DNA from: an uncultured Lachnospiraceae bacterium
Lineage (GTDB): Bacteria > Bacillota > Clostridia > Lachnospirales > Lachnospiraceae
Assembly (NCBI GenBank): GCA_910587095.1
Contig: CAJUMJ010000019.1
Coordinates: forward strand, 160,276 to 224,275
Reading direction: 5' to 3'
DNA: 64,000 nucleotides
Below the pieces are notes generated by a model. That model was not told the origin of the DNA. It did no database searches and worked only from the letters and a program-made list of their open reading frames with translations. The translations under genes and the position numbers were made by a program. Each line of letters starts with the position of its first letter. The first letter of the stretch is position 1. Shown one piece after another: positions 7,854-16,825 of the stretch.

Positions 7854-9644
7854 ATGAGTAGAGAAAAAAAGAAGAAAAACGAACAGTTTGACGCTTTCCT
7901 TGAGAAGGAAATTCTGACGGCGAACCGGTATGACGGCGATGGCGCAGAGAAAGAGGAAGAACAAAGGGAGGGGCTTCGCTATGAGGAAGCGGGGATCGAC
8001 GAAAGGATATTGCGGGCGGTGAAGGAGCTTGGCTTTGAACATATGACACCCATCCAGGAGCAGGCGATTCCTCTTTTTATGACGGGGCGTGATATCATCG
8101 GACAGGCGCAGACCGGCACCGGGAAAACGGCGGCTTTCGGTATTCCGATTTTGCAAAAGATACAGCCGGAGAACCGCGCCTTGCAGGCGGTGATCCTTTG
8201 CCCGACCAGAGAGCTTGCCATGCAGGCGGCCGATGAGCTTCGCAAGTTTGCCAAGTATATGAGCGGGATCAAGGTGCTCCCGGTTTACGGCGGACAGGAA
8301 ATTTATAAGCAGATCAAAAACTTAAAGGCCGGCGTACAGATCGTGGTGGGAACGCCGGGGCGCGTGATGGATCATATGCGCCGGCGCACGCTCAAGATGG
8401 ATCAGGTGCATACGGTGGTTTTGGATGAGGCTGACGAGATGCTGAACATGGGCTTTAGGGAGGACATTGAAACTATCCTGAAGGAGATGCCGACAGACCG
8501 GCAGACGGGACTTTTCTCGGCCACCATGCCAAAACCGATCCTGGACATCACAAAGACCTACCAGAAGGAGGCGGCCTATGTCAAGATGACGCCAAAGGAG
8601 GTGACAATCCCGCTTATCAAGCAGGCGTACTATCAGGTGCGCAGGCAGGATAAGGAGGAGGTGCTCTGTCGTCTGATCGATTACTATGCGCCGGGGCGCG
8701 CGCTGATTTTCTGCAATACCAAACGGATGGTGGATGAGCTGACGGAGCATTTGAAAGGCAGAGGCTATGAGGTGGAAGGACTTCACGGGGATCTGACCCA
8801 GGGTCAGAGGGACACGGTGATGAACCTGTTCAGGAGCGGCAAAACGAATATTCTGATTGCCACCGACGTGGCGGCCAGAGGTATCGACGTGAGTGATGTG
8901 GAGGCTGTCTACAATTTTGACGTCCCGGAGGATATCGAATACTACGTGCATCGAATCGGCAGAACGGGGCGCGCCGGAAAGACCGGACGTTCCTTTACGC
9001 TGGTGGTCGGAAGAGAAGCTATAAAGATACGGGATATCGAGCGCATCTGTCACACGAAGATCAGGGAGCGCAAGGTGCCGAGCGCGGCGGATATCACGGC
9101 CAGAAAAGCGGAAAAGATATTGAAGGAAGCGTTTTTGGTGATCGAGAACGAGGATACCGGAAGGGCGACGGAATATATTCTTGACGCTGTTGCCAAGGGA
9201 CAATACAGTGCGACGCAGATCGCTGCGGCATTTATGAAGATGAAGCTGGGGGACGAGATCGAGGATATCCGCACGGAGAAGTTTTTCTTTGAAAAGAGGC
9301 CGTTTAAAGGCGGTCGGGGCGGCGACAAAAACAGAGGTTTTGACAGGAATAAGGCAGGTTATGGCAAAAAGCCCGGCGGCAGGAGTAACGACAAAAATAA
9401 GAGCGGCTACGGCGTAAAGGGCGCCAAAGGCGGAGAAAAGAGCAGAGGCAGTTACGGCGATAAAAATAACAGCCGTAACGAAAAAGGCGGATTTTCGACC
9501 AAGGGAGAGAAGAACCGGGAGAAGAGCAGGTTTGCAGGCGGAAAGCCCAGGGACGTCAGGCGGGATGGCAGCGCGGTGTACAAAAGGGAGTCCGATTTTG
9601 AACCACGCTACGGCGGCTTGCGTATCAAAACCAAATTTGATTAA
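7854..9644 (+). CDS. DEAD-box ATP-dependent RNA helicase (CshA/DeaD type)
   Basis: A 596-residue RNA helicase that unwinds structured RNA, typically in ribosome assembly, mRNA decay or cold adaptation. Motifs in order: Q-motif region HMTPIQEQ, Walker A AQTGTGKT (residues 85-92), PTRELA, TPGR, DEAD (191-194), SAT, ARGID and HRIGRTGRAG. After the helicase core a dimerisation-like stretch runs to about 475. The last 110 residues are a basic Gly/Lys/Arg/Asn-rich tail (repeats of GGRGG, KNRG, GYGK) with no visible DbpA RNA-binding fold, so RNA contact is probably made by the disordered tail. The stop codon overlaps that of the convergent gene, leaving no room for a terminator. Confidence 0.95.
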   Translation: MSREKKKKNEQFDAFLEKEILTANRYDGDGAEKEEEQREGLRYEEAGIDERILRAVKELGFEHMTPIQEQAIPLFMTGRDIIGQAQTGTGKTAAFGIPILQKIQPENRALQAVILCPTRELAMQAADELRKFAKYMSGIKVLPVYGGQEIYKQIKNLKAGVQIVVGTPGRVMDHMRRRTLKMDQVHTVVLDEADEMLNMGFREDIETILKEMPTDRQTGLFSATMPKPILDITKTYQKEAAYVKMTPKEVTIPLIKQAYYQVRRQDKEEVLCRLIDYYAPGRALIFCNTKRMVDELTEHLKGRGYEVEGLHGDLTQGQRDTVMNLFRSGKTNILIATDVAARGIDVSDVEAVYNFDVPEDIEYYVHRIGRTGRAGKTGRSFTLVVGREAIKIRDIERICHTKIRERKVPSAADITARKAEKILKEAFLVIENEDTGRATEYILDAVAKGQYSATQIAAAFMKMKLGDEIEDIRTEKFFFEKRPFKGGRGGDKNRGFDRNKAGYGKKPGGRSNDKNKSGYGVKGAKGGEKSRGSYGDKNNSRNEKGGFSTKGEKNREKSRFAGGKPRDVRRDGSAVYKRESDFEPRYGGLRIKTKFD

Positions 9645-10237
9645 AGAATAAGTTCATGTCCGTGCTCTTTCAGCCATTTTCTGTGGGCGCGGTAGTCGGG
9701 GCAGACGCTCTCCACAAGCGACCAGAACGCTTTCGAGTGATCCATGTGAGTCAGATGACATAGCTCATGCACGACCACGTAGTCAAGAACCGCAGGCGGC
9801 GCCAGCATAAGCCGCCAGTTGAAGGAGAGGGTGCCTCTCGCGCTGCAGCTTCCCCAGCGGGTCTTCTGATCACGGACGGTGATGCGGTTGAAACTCCCTC
9901 CTGTGAGCGGAAGGAAATAGGCGGCGCGTTTCGGAAAATATTCTCTGGCGGCGTCGATATAACGCTTTTCGAGAGCCGCGCGCTGCGTGTCTGTCAGGTC
10001 GGACGCGGGCAGGTTTTCGCTACGGCTTACGGCTTCCAGATAATGTGTGATGATCCAGTGCTGCTTGTCCGACAGGAGGCGGTTTATCTGAGCTTCGGAG
10101 GTGCAAAAGGGCAGCCGCAGGATGATTTTTCCCTCAGCCAGAATGTTGATTGCGCATGTCCGGCGGCGGCTGTAGATGATCTCGTAGGGCAGTTCATATA
10201 GTTTGCTTTGGTATTTGATGCGGTATATGTTTTCCAT
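9641..10237 (-). CDS. YgjP/SprT-like zinc metallopeptidase (DUF45, M48-type)
   Basis: About 198 residues. The motifs RDQKTRWGSCS and HELCHLTHMDHSKAFW (HExxH plus a distal histidine) place it in the YgjP-like family, which is related to SprT and phage/plasmid metallopeptidases; cellular substrates are not established. I chose the ATG at 10237 (MENIYRIKYQSKLYELPYE) because this is where family-like sequence begins. An in-frame ATG at 10324 would add 29 residues encoded in a hairpin-rich stretch. Neither start has a good ribosome-binding site, which is odd. It ends inside the stop codon of the helicase gene. Confidence 0.85.
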   Translation of the reverse strand: MENIYRIKYQSKLYELPYEIIYSRRRTCAINILAEGKIILRLPFCTSEAQINRLLSDKQHWIITHYLEAVSRSENLPASDLTDTQRAALEKRYIDAAREYFPKRAAYFLPLTGGSFNRITVRDQKTRWGSCSARGTLSFNWRLMLAPPAVLDYVVVHELCHLTHMDHSKAFWSLVESVCPDYRAHRKWLKEHGHELIL

Positions 10238-10334
10238 AATTATATAGTTATTGTTTACACGCCACTGTTTTGCGAGGTGTTTCCGCACATTTTGTGAGGA
10301 AATCCCGAGTTTTTCAGCGTGCATCGCGAAGCGT

Positions 10335-10361
10335 GTTACTGGTCACGGAGTGAACGGTAAC
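10335..10361. repeat. Hairpin between ygjP-like gene and the gpmI operon
   Basis: GTTACTGGTCAC (10335-10346) and GTGAACGGTAAC (10350-10361) pair at 10 of 12 positions around GGA. It lies between the two divergent genes; its role is unknown. Confidence 0.6.
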
Positions 10362-10400
10362 ATTATATAATGAGAAAAAGAGAAAAACAAGCGGCATAAC

Positions 10401-10429
10401 TTTACACCTTTTTATAAAACGGATATAAT
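10401..10429 (+). promoter_or_regulatory. Sigma-A promoter for the 63-residue gene and gpmI
   Basis: TTTACA (10401-10406), a 17-nt spacer and TATAAT (10424-10429) make a strong promoter about 50 bp before the small gene. Confidence 0.8.
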
Positions 10430-10477
10430 AAAGCTGTAACAGGCAGGAGAGATTGCGCAGAGAAAGCGGGTGAATGT

Positions 10478-10669
10478 ATGCCGACAGGTATTGAAGTTAC
10501 AAAGACTGCACTTGATGACTTTAAGAAGATTCAGGAGTACATGCTGTTAGCAAGGAAGGAAAATGCCGTAGAGACTTACGCAAAGCTGAAAGATGAATAT
10601 TTAACCATCAAAGCATTGCTCAGTGTATCAGGCGTTAATCTTGCGGATATTGACAAAATAAAAGAGTAG
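10478..10669 (+). CDS. Small conserved-looking protein of unknown function (63 aa)
   Basis: A predicted soluble, mostly helical protein (MPTGIEVTKTALDDFKKIQE at the N-terminus) with balanced charge and no signal peptide or metal motif. It looks real: a strong promoter lies directly upstream, a ribosome-binding site (GCGGGTGA) precedes the ATG, and the stop is 38 nt before gpmI, so the two are probably co-transcribed. I do not recognise the family. Its placement suggests steady expression alongside glycolysis, but nothing in the sequence gives a function. Confidence 0.65.
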   Translation: MPTGIEVTKTALDDFKKIQEYMLLARKENAVETYAKLKDEYLTIKALLSVSGVNLADIDKIKE

Positions 10670-10707
10670 TATTAAGTAACAAGGAAGCAGAAAAGGAGAA
10701 ACAAATC

Positions 10708-12252
10708 ATGGGAACAAAAAAACCGGCAGTATTGATGATTTTGGACGGCTACGGCCTCAATGAGAAGACGGAAGGAAACGCGGTTGCGCTGGCGAAGACG
10801 CCGGTGATGGACAAACTGATGGCAGAATGTCCTTTCGTGCAAGGAAATGCCAGCGGCATGGCGGTCGGCCTGCCCGACGGTCAGATGGGAAACTCCGAGG
10901 TAGGGCACCTGAATATGGGTGCGGGACGCATCGTGTATCAGGAGCTTACCAGAATTACCAAAGAGATTCAGGACGGCACTTTTTTTGAAAATCCCGCCCT
11001 TTTGGATGCGGTAAACAACTGTAAGAAAAACGATTCCGCCCTGCATATGTTCGGGCTTTTGTCCGACGGCGGCGTACACAGCCACAACACCCATCTCTAT
11101 GGCCTTCTGGAACTTGCTAAGAGAAACGGGCTGACCAAGGTTTACGTTCATGCGTTCCTTGACGGAAGGGATACGCCTCCGGCAAGCGGCAAGGGCTATG
11201 TGGAGGATTTGGAAGCCGAGATGGAGAAGATCGGCGTCGGCGAGGTGGCTACCGTGACGGGACGCTACTACGCGATGGATCGTGACAATAACTACGACAG
11301 AGTGGAGAAAGCTTATCTGGCGCTCACCAAAGGCGAGGGCTTAGAGGCACAGAGCGGCCCGGCCGGGATTCAGGCGTCCTATGACAGGGATGAGACGGAC
11401 GAGTTTGTAAAACCCACAGTGGTTAAGAAGGACGGCGCGCCGGTAGCGACAATCAAGGACGGGGATTCCGTGATCTTCTTCAACTTCCGTCCCGACAGGG
11501 CAAGAGAGATCACCAGAAGCTTCTGTGACGATGATTTCAAGGGCTTTGCAAGGGAGAAGAGGCTGGATCTGACCTATGTATGTTTCTCGGACTATGATCC
11601 CACCATTCCAAACAAGGAGGTGGCGTTCCACAAGATTTCCGTTACGAATACGTTCGGCGAGTGGCTTGCGGCGAACGGCATGAAGCAGGCGAGAATCGCC
11701 GAGACGGAGAAGTACGCGCATGTGACGTTTTTCTTCAACGGCGGCGTGGAGGAGCCCAACGAGGGAGAAACCCGCATTCTGGTCAATTCCCCCAAGGATG
11801 TGGCGACTTATGACTTAAAACCTCAGATGAGCGCTTACGAGGTATGCGACAAGTTGGTGGAGGCGATCAAGTCCGGCACATACGACATGATTATCATCAA
11901 TTTTGCGAATCCCGATATGGTTGGTCATACCGGCGTGCAGGAGGCGGCGATCAAGGCTGTTGAGGCTGTGGACGAGTGTGTCGGCAAGGCGGTTTGCGCC
12001 GTCAAAGAGGTGGACGGCGTGCTGTTTATCTGCGCGGACCACGGTAACGCGGAGCAGCTTATAGACGAGGAGACGGGCGCGCCTTTCACTGCGCACACCA
12101 CAAATCCGGTGCCTTTTATTCTTGTCAATGCGGATCCCGCTTACAAGCTGCGCGAGGGCGGATGCCTTGCGGATATCGTGCCTACAATCATTGAGCTGAT
12201 GGGTAAGGAACAGCCTGCGGAGATGACGGGAGAATCCCTGCTGGTCAAATAG
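10708..12252 (+). CDS. gpmI: 2,3-bisphosphoglycerate-independent phosphoglycerate mutase
   Basis: A 514-residue cytoplasmic glycolytic enzyme that interconverts 3- and 2-phosphoglycerate using two manganese ions and a phosphoserine intermediate. The N-terminal metal motif LMILDGYG-type (VLMILDGYGLN), the catalytic serine in QMGNSEVGHLNMGAGR, HSHNTH-type sequence near residue 120, DGRDTPP, and the C-terminal metal site CADHGNAEQ are all present. Length is normal. The ATG at 10708 has AAAAGGAGA 9 nt upstream. It follows the 63-residue gene and precedes the hybrid kinase by 31 nt; enolase is encoded in the same window at 24.5 kb. Confidence 0.97.
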   Translation: MGTKKPAVLMILDGYGLNEKTEGNAVALAKTPVMDKLMAECPFVQGNASGMAVGLPDGQMGNSEVGHLNMGAGRIVYQELTRITKEIQDGTFFENPALLDAVNNCKKNDSALHMFGLLSDGGVHSHNTHLYGLLELAKRNGLTKVYVHAFLDGRDTPPASGKGYVEDLEAEMEKIGVGEVATVTGRYYAMDRDNNYDRVEKAYLALTKGEGLEAQSGPAGIQASYDRDETDEFVKPTVVKKDGAPVATIKDGDSVIFFNFRPDRAREITRSFCDDDFKGFAREKRLDLTYVCFSDYDPTIPNKEVAFHKISVTNTFGEWLAANGMKQARIAETEKYAHVTFFFNGGVEEPNEGETRILVNSPKDVATYDLKPQMSAYEVCDKLVEAIKSGTYDMIIINFANPDMVGHTGVQEAAIKAVEAVDECVGKAVCAVKEVDGVLFICADHGNAEQLIDEETGAPFTAHTTNPVPFILVNADPAYKLREGGCLADIVPTIIELMGKEQPAEMTGESLLVK

Positions 12253-12283
12253 ACGGTGGTCAGATTGGGAAGGAGCCGGGCGT

Positions 12284-15241
12284 ATGAAGCAGCAGAAAAA
12301 AACATGGCAGCCTGTTGTCTATGCTTTTATATTCCTGATAGCCGTACTTGTACTGTTTAATTTTTATACTTCGTTAAACAGGAGCCGGATTCAGGAGCAG
12401 AACAGAGTCTACGCGGAGGATTCCGCAAGACATACGGTGAAGCGGATTGAGAGCGAATTTGACAACGCATTGCAGCGCATTGAAAATAACGCTTATCTGG
12501 TCGGCGCCAGCGGTGGCGCAGGCCAGGTCGACGCCCGTGTGCTGAAGGAATGGGAAGAAAACACCACTTTTGACGCTGTCCGGTTTACAAACCGGGACGG
12601 CGTCAATCTGGCATCTAACGGGGTGATAAGCGACAGCTCGGACAGGAATTATTTTGTCAGGGGAATGCGTGGGGAGAGCGGTCTTGAGACGGTGTCCGCG
12701 TCCCGGATTACAGGAAAGCCCATGATGGTGTTTTATTCGCCCGTATATGACGGACAGGAGATCACGGGCATGTTTCTCGGTCTGTATTTCGCGGAGAATT
12801 ATCTGAAGGATATGCTTAGCGCCAGCTATTTCGGCGAACCTGCGGACGTGTTTTTGTGCACGAAGGAAGGTGTGGTGGTCGCCAACTCCGGAAACGGTAC
12901 ATACGGCGAGCATCTGTTTGAATCTCTGACGAAGGAAGGCGTGATTGACGAGGAGACGGCCAGGGCGGCGCGGAGCGCGTTTGCGGATGGAACCGATAAG
13001 GCGCTTTTATGCGCGGACGGTTGTAAAACGGATAATCTCTGTGTCATGCATCTGCCGGGATATGACTATGTTCTCGTACAGGCATTTCCGAAAAATGTCA
13101 CACAGGCCATGATTGACAGGGCAAATATGGCGGGCATTATACTGGAAATATGTTTGCTTGTTCTGTTTGTAGTCTATATTGCCTTTTTGGTTCTGCGCGC
13201 GACCAGACGGCGCAAAGAGCTGGAACTGGAGAACCAGATCAAGGGCGATGTGCTCCGGGGTGTGAATATTCTCTTTTCGTCGCGCTATCTGCTTGTGGAT
13301 CTGGAAAATGACAGATATGCCTACCTGGCGGGAGCCAGGTCGCTGAATAACCGTATTCCGATGGAGGGTGTTTACAGCGAGATCATAGAGCTGCAAGCCG
13401 CGGATGTGGTCGGTGAGGAAGAAAGAGAGGCTTTTTGTCGGTTCAGCCAGATTGACACACTCAGAAAAAACCTTGCAGACAAGGACTCCGTCGTCCATGA
13501 GTGCCATGTTTCCCGCAAGGGGAAGGAAGAGTGGGAGCATCTGATAGGGATATGTCTGGAGCGGAGAGGCAATGTACCGGTCAGGGTTTTGTATGTACGT
13601 CAGAATGTTACGGAGCAGGTGCGGAGGCAGCGTGAACAGACGCAGGCATTACAGGATGCCCTGATGCAGGCGCAGCACGCCAACCAGGCGAAGACAACCT
13701 TCCTTTCAAACATGAGCCACGACATACGCACGCCTATGAACGCCATTATCGGGTTTGCCACCATTGCGGCGGGCCATATGGAACGCACGGAACAGGTGAG
13801 GGAATGCTTGCAGAAAATTCTCTCCTCCAGTAATCATCTGCTTGGGCTTATCAATGATATTCTGGATATGAGCCGCATCGAGAGCGGCAAGCTTCAGATC
13901 CATACGCAGGAATGCAACATTCCTGAGCTGATGCACAATCTGGTGAACATCATTCAGCCGCAGGTGAAAGCGAAGCAGATGGAGATGTTTATCGACACCT
14001 TCGAGGTGATCAACGAGGACGTGATAGCCGACCCGCTGAAGCTGAACCAGATTTTTATTAATTTAATGGGAAATGCCGTCAAATATACGCCGGCGGGAGG
14101 GATGGTAAGCTTCCGTATTACACAGCACACCGCCTTGAAGAGCGGATGGGGAGACTATGTTTTCGTTATTAAAGACAACGGAATCGGCATGTCGAAAGAG
14201 TTTGTGGAACATATTTTCGAACCTTTTGAGAGGGAATCAACCGCAACGAGAAGCGGCATACAGGGCGCAGGGCTTGGCATGACCATCACAAAGAGTATCG
14301 TCGACATGATGGGCGGAGAAATCACCGTGGAGAGCGAGGCCGGGAAAGGGAGTACCTTTACGGTCAGGATACCGCTTCAGATCCAGGATATGGAAAAGGA
14401 AGAGGAGCAGATCAGGGAACTGGAGGGACTGCGCTCCATGGTGGTGGACGATGATTTCAATGTCTGTGAGAGTGTGAGTAAGATGTTAAAAAACATCGGC
14501 CTTCGCTCCGAATGGACTACGTCCGGCAGGGAGGCAGTGTATCGCGCCAAATCCGCTTACGAGGAGGGCGATCCATACCATACTTATATTATTGACTGGC
14601 AGATGCCGGAACCAAACGGAATTGAGACTGCGAGAAAAATCCGCGGCGTGGTGGGAGAGGATGCTCCTATTATTATTCTTACGGCCTACGACTGGACGGA
14701 TATTGAGGAGGAAGCGAAGGAGGCGGGCGTCACTGCATTTTGCGCTAAACCGCTGTTTATGTCTGACTTAAAGACGACGCTTCTTGCGGCAAACAATCTA
14801 CGTGGGTCGGAGCAATCGGATACGGGGCTTGTGTGGACGCAGACGGATTACAGCGGAAAGCGACTTCTTCTTGTGGAGGATAACGAGCTGAACCGCGAGA
14901 TCGCGGAGGTAATACTCACGGAAGCCGGGTTTATGATAGAGACGGCGCCGGACGGAACCGACGCGGTCGCTATGATGGAAAAATCGGGGGAAGGTTATTA
15001 TGACGCCATTTTAATGGATGTGCAGATGCCGGTTATGAACGGATATGAGGCAACGAAGGAAATCCGGGCGATGCAGCGCAGGGATGCGAAAACGATACCT
15101 ATTATCGCCATGACGGCAAACGCCATGGAGGACGATAAGGAGGCGGCGTTAAAAAGCGGCATGAACGCCCACATAGCAAAGCCGCTTGATATAGAACTGC
15201 TCATGCGCGTACTGCATCAGTACTTGCATCACGGGACATAA
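12284..15241 (+). CDS. Hybrid sensor histidine kinase with two receiver domains
   Basis: A 985-residue membrane sensor. Order: membrane helix (about 9-27), extracellular region of some 250 residues resembling a dCache sensor, second helix (about 283-305), a PAS-like segment, HisKA with the phospho-accepting His479 in MSHDIRTPMNAIIGF, a HATPase domain (NLMGNAVKYTP, DNGIGM, GAGLGMTI), then two receiver domains with Asp771 (IIDWQMPEPNG) and Asp912 (LMDVQMPVMNG). The signal therefore probably moves through an internal phosphorelay, but no output or phosphotransfer domain is fused and no response regulator is adjacent. It follows gpmI by 31 nt and ends with its own terminator. Ligand unknown. Confidence 0.93.
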   Translation: MKQQKKTWQPVVYAFIFLIAVLVLFNFYTSLNRSRIQEQNRVYAEDSARHTVKRIESEFDNALQRIENNAYLVGASGGAGQVDARVLKEWEENTTFDAVRFTNRDGVNLASNGVISDSSDRNYFVRGMRGESGLETVSASRITGKPMMVFYSPVYDGQEITGMFLGLYFAENYLKDMLSASYFGEPADVFLCTKEGVVVANSGNGTYGEHLFESLTKEGVIDEETARAARSAFADGTDKALLCADGCKTDNLCVMHLPGYDYVLVQAFPKNVTQAMIDRANMAGIILEICLLVLFVVYIAFLVLRATRRRKELELENQIKGDVLRGVNILFSSRYLLVDLENDRYAYLAGARSLNNRIPMEGVYSEIIELQAADVVGEEEREAFCRFSQIDTLRKNLADKDSVVHECHVSRKGKEEWEHLIGICLERRGNVPVRVLYVRQNVTEQVRRQREQTQALQDALMQAQHANQAKTTFLSNMSHDIRTPMNAIIGFATIAAGHMERTEQVRECLQKILSSSNHLLGLINDILDMSRIESGKLQIHTQECNIPELMHNLVNIIQPQVKAKQMEMFIDTFEVINEDVIADPLKLNQIFINLMGNAVKYTPAGGMVSFRITQHTALKSGWGDYVFVIKDNGIGMSKEFVEHIFEPFERESTATRSGIQGAGLGMTITKSIVDMMGGEITVESEAGKGSTFTVRIPLQIQDMEKEEEQIRELEGLRSMVVDDDFNVCESVSKMLKNIGLRSEWTTSGREAVYRAKSAYEEGDPYHTYIIDWQMPEPNGIETARKIRGVVGEDAPIIILTAYDWTDIEEEAKEAGVTAFCAKPLFMSDLKTTLLAANNLRGSEQSDTGLVWTQTDYSGKRLLLVEDNELNREIAEVILTEAGFMIETAPDGTDAVAMMEKSGEGYYDAILMDVQMPVMNGYEATKEIRAMQRRDAKTIPIIAMTANAMEDDKEAALKSGMNAHIAKPLDIELLMRVLHQYLHHGT

Positions 15242-15256
15242 TTATAGAGGAGAGGG

Positions 15257-15287
15257 CCGTACACGGAATTTGTGTACGGTTCTTTTT
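15257..15287 (+). terminator. Terminator after the hybrid kinase
   Basis: CCGTACAC (15257-15264) pairs with GTGTACGG (15272-15279), followed by TTCTTTTT. Confidence 0.88.
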
Positions 15288-15299
15288 GCGTACCATCTC

Positions 15300-15366
15300 T
15301 TGACAAACCGGATAAAACATGTGTATACTAACTGTACCATCACTAATAGTACAGCTAGTATTGGTG
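15300..15366 (+). promoter_or_regulatory. Promoter and dyad operator of the GntR-ABC operon
   Basis: TTGACA (15300-15305), an 18-nt spacer and TATACT (15324-15329). Just downstream lie two overlapping dyads: CTGTAC/GTACAG (15332-15337, 15349-15354) and CACTAATA/TATTGGTG (15341-15348, 15359-15366, one mismatch). This fits autorepression by the YtrA-type regulator. Confidence 0.8.
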
Positions 15367-15401
15367 AGAGAAAAGGGGAAAATCGATGGAAAGGAGATCA
15401 C

Positions 15402-15761
15402 ATGATACTGATAGATTATAAGGACACCCGGCCGATCTATGAGCAAATCGCGGAGCGGTTCAAAACCTTGATTTTAAAGGGAGTCATGCAGCCTGACGAG
15501 CAGATGCCGTCGGTGCGCAGCCTTGCCATGGAGCTGTCGATCAATCCGAACACGATTCAAAAGGCATACGCGGAATTGGAGCGGCAGGATTTTATCTATA
15601 CGGTCAAGGGCAGGGGCAGTTTTGTGTCCGGGAATGAGGAACTGGTGGAGAGGCGCAAAAAGGAATATGTGGATCAGATTTTGAAACTTGTAAAAGAGGT
15701 GCTTGAAATCGGCATGACAAAGATGGAGATTGTTTTCGAGATTGAGAATTTGCAGGTGTAA
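15402..15761 (+). CDS. GntR-family regulator, YtrA type
   Basis: A 119-residue repressor made of an N-terminal winged helix (DTRPIYEQIAERFKTLILKG, then QMPSVRSLAMELSINPNTIQ and GRGSFVS) with only a short C-terminal tail. Small GntR proteins of this YtrA type usually repress the ABC transporter operon in which they sit, and an ABC ATPase and permease follow here. The ATG at 15402 has AAGGAGAT 4 nt upstream; an earlier in-frame start would run into the operator. The gap to the ATPase gene (158 nt) is full of hairpins and may uncouple expression of regulator and transporter. Confidence 0.93.
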   Translation: MILIDYKDTRPIYEQIAERFKTLILKGVMQPDEQMPSVRSLAMELSINPNTIQKAYAELERQDFIYTVKGRGSFVSGNEELVERRKKEYVDQILKLVKEVLEIGMTKMEIVFEIENLQV

Positions 15762-15775
15762 AGCCAAGGAGAACA

Positions 15776-15907
15776 GATTCAAAAATCACGCTGATGCGCT
15801 GATTTTTGAATCGCGAGTTTGTGTCGGAGCCACAAACTCGGAATCGCAGACGAGAAATCGCCTTCGCGAATTTCTCGCCGCGGGTCTATGCAAAAAACGC
15901 TCCGACA
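15776..15907. repeat. Tandem hairpin array before the ABC ATPase gene
   Basis: Three hairpins in a row: 13 bp (15776-15788/15800-15812), 10 bp (15814-15823/15831-15840), and 8 bp plus 3 bp (15851-15861/15866-15877). A 9-bp long-range pairing, TGTCGGAGC (15822-15830) with GCTCCGACA (15899-15907), would compete with the second hairpin and ends at the ribosome-binding site of the ATPase gene. Confidence 0.75.
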
Positions 15908-15919
15908 AGGAGGAGACTT

Positions 15920-16825
15920 ATGATAGAGATACATAATCTGACGAAGTGTTTCGAGCAGATAAAGGCCGTCGACGAAGTCAGCGTTGTCATAAGAGAAAAG
16001 ACGGTGTTCGGTCTGATCGGCACAAACGGCGCTGGAAAGAGCACGGTGCTTCGCATGATTGCCGGCGTGATTAAGCCGGATGAAGGCACGGTGGCGGTGG
16101 ACAATATGCCGGTATTTGACAATGTGGAGGCGAAGAAGAGGCTGTTTTTTATTGCCGATGAGCCTTACTTTTTTGCAAATTCCAACGCCAGGACTATGGA
16201 GAAATATTACAGCGGCATATACGAAGGGTTTGACAGGGAAGAGTTTTACCGGTATCTGGAAAAGTTTAATCTTGACCGGAACCGGAAAATCGGTACTTTT
16301 TCCAAGGGCATGAAAAAGCAGCTAGCGCTTCTCCTTGGCATCTGCGCGCACACGAAATACATTCTCTGCGATGAGACGTTTGACGGGCTTGACCCGGTGA
16401 TGCGACAAGGCATTAAATCTATTTTCGCGAAGGAGATGGAGGAGCGCGGGCTGACTCCGGTGATCGCCTCCCACAATTTGCGGGAGCTGGAGGATATATG
16501 CGACCACGTAGGTCTGTTACACAGGGGCGGCGTTTTGCTCTCCAGAGATCTGGAGGATATGAAGTGCAATATCCAGAAGGTGCAGTGCGTGTTTACTTCC
16601 GTGGATGATGAGCTTAAGGCGTTAAACGGGTTGGAGGTACTAAAGAAAGAGCAGAGAGGATCGCTTTCGACGATCACTGTGCGCAGTACGAGGGAGGAAG
16701 TCGAGGCGCGGTTTGCCACGGTAGACACGATCTTCTACGAGGTGCTTCCGCTGTCCTTGGAGGAGATATTTATCAGCGAAACGGAGGTGGTAGGCTATGA
16801 CATCAAAAAGCTCATTTTGGGGTAG
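15920..16825 (+). CDS. ABC transporter ATP-binding protein (YtrB-like)
   Basis: A 301-residue nucleotide-binding subunit that powers an exporter-type permease encoded next. Walker A is GTNGAGKST, the signature is the degenerate FSKGMKKQ, Walker B is ILCDETFDGLDP with the catalytic glutamate, and the H-loop is IASHN. The C-terminal 90 residues form a regulatory extension. The ATG at 15920 has AAGGAGGAG upstream; the in-frame start at 15806 would begin inside the hairpin array and was rejected. It overlaps the permease gene by 29 nt. Substrate is unknown; YtrA-type systems often respond to cell-wall-active compounds. Confidence 0.92.
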   Translation: MIEIHNLTKCFEQIKAVDEVSVVIREKTVFGLIGTNGAGKSTVLRMIAGVIKPDEGTVAVDNMPVFDNVEAKKRLFFIADEPYFFANSNARTMEKYYSGIYEGFDREEFYRYLEKFNLDRNRKIGTFSKGMKKQLALLLGICAHTKYILCDETFDGLDPVMRQGIKSIFAKEMEERGLTPVIASHNLRELEDICDHVGLLHRGGVLLSRDLEDMKCNIQKVQCVFTSVDDELKALNGLEVLKKEQRGSLSTITVRSTREEVEARFATVDTIFYEVLPLSLEEIFISETEVVGYDIKKLILG

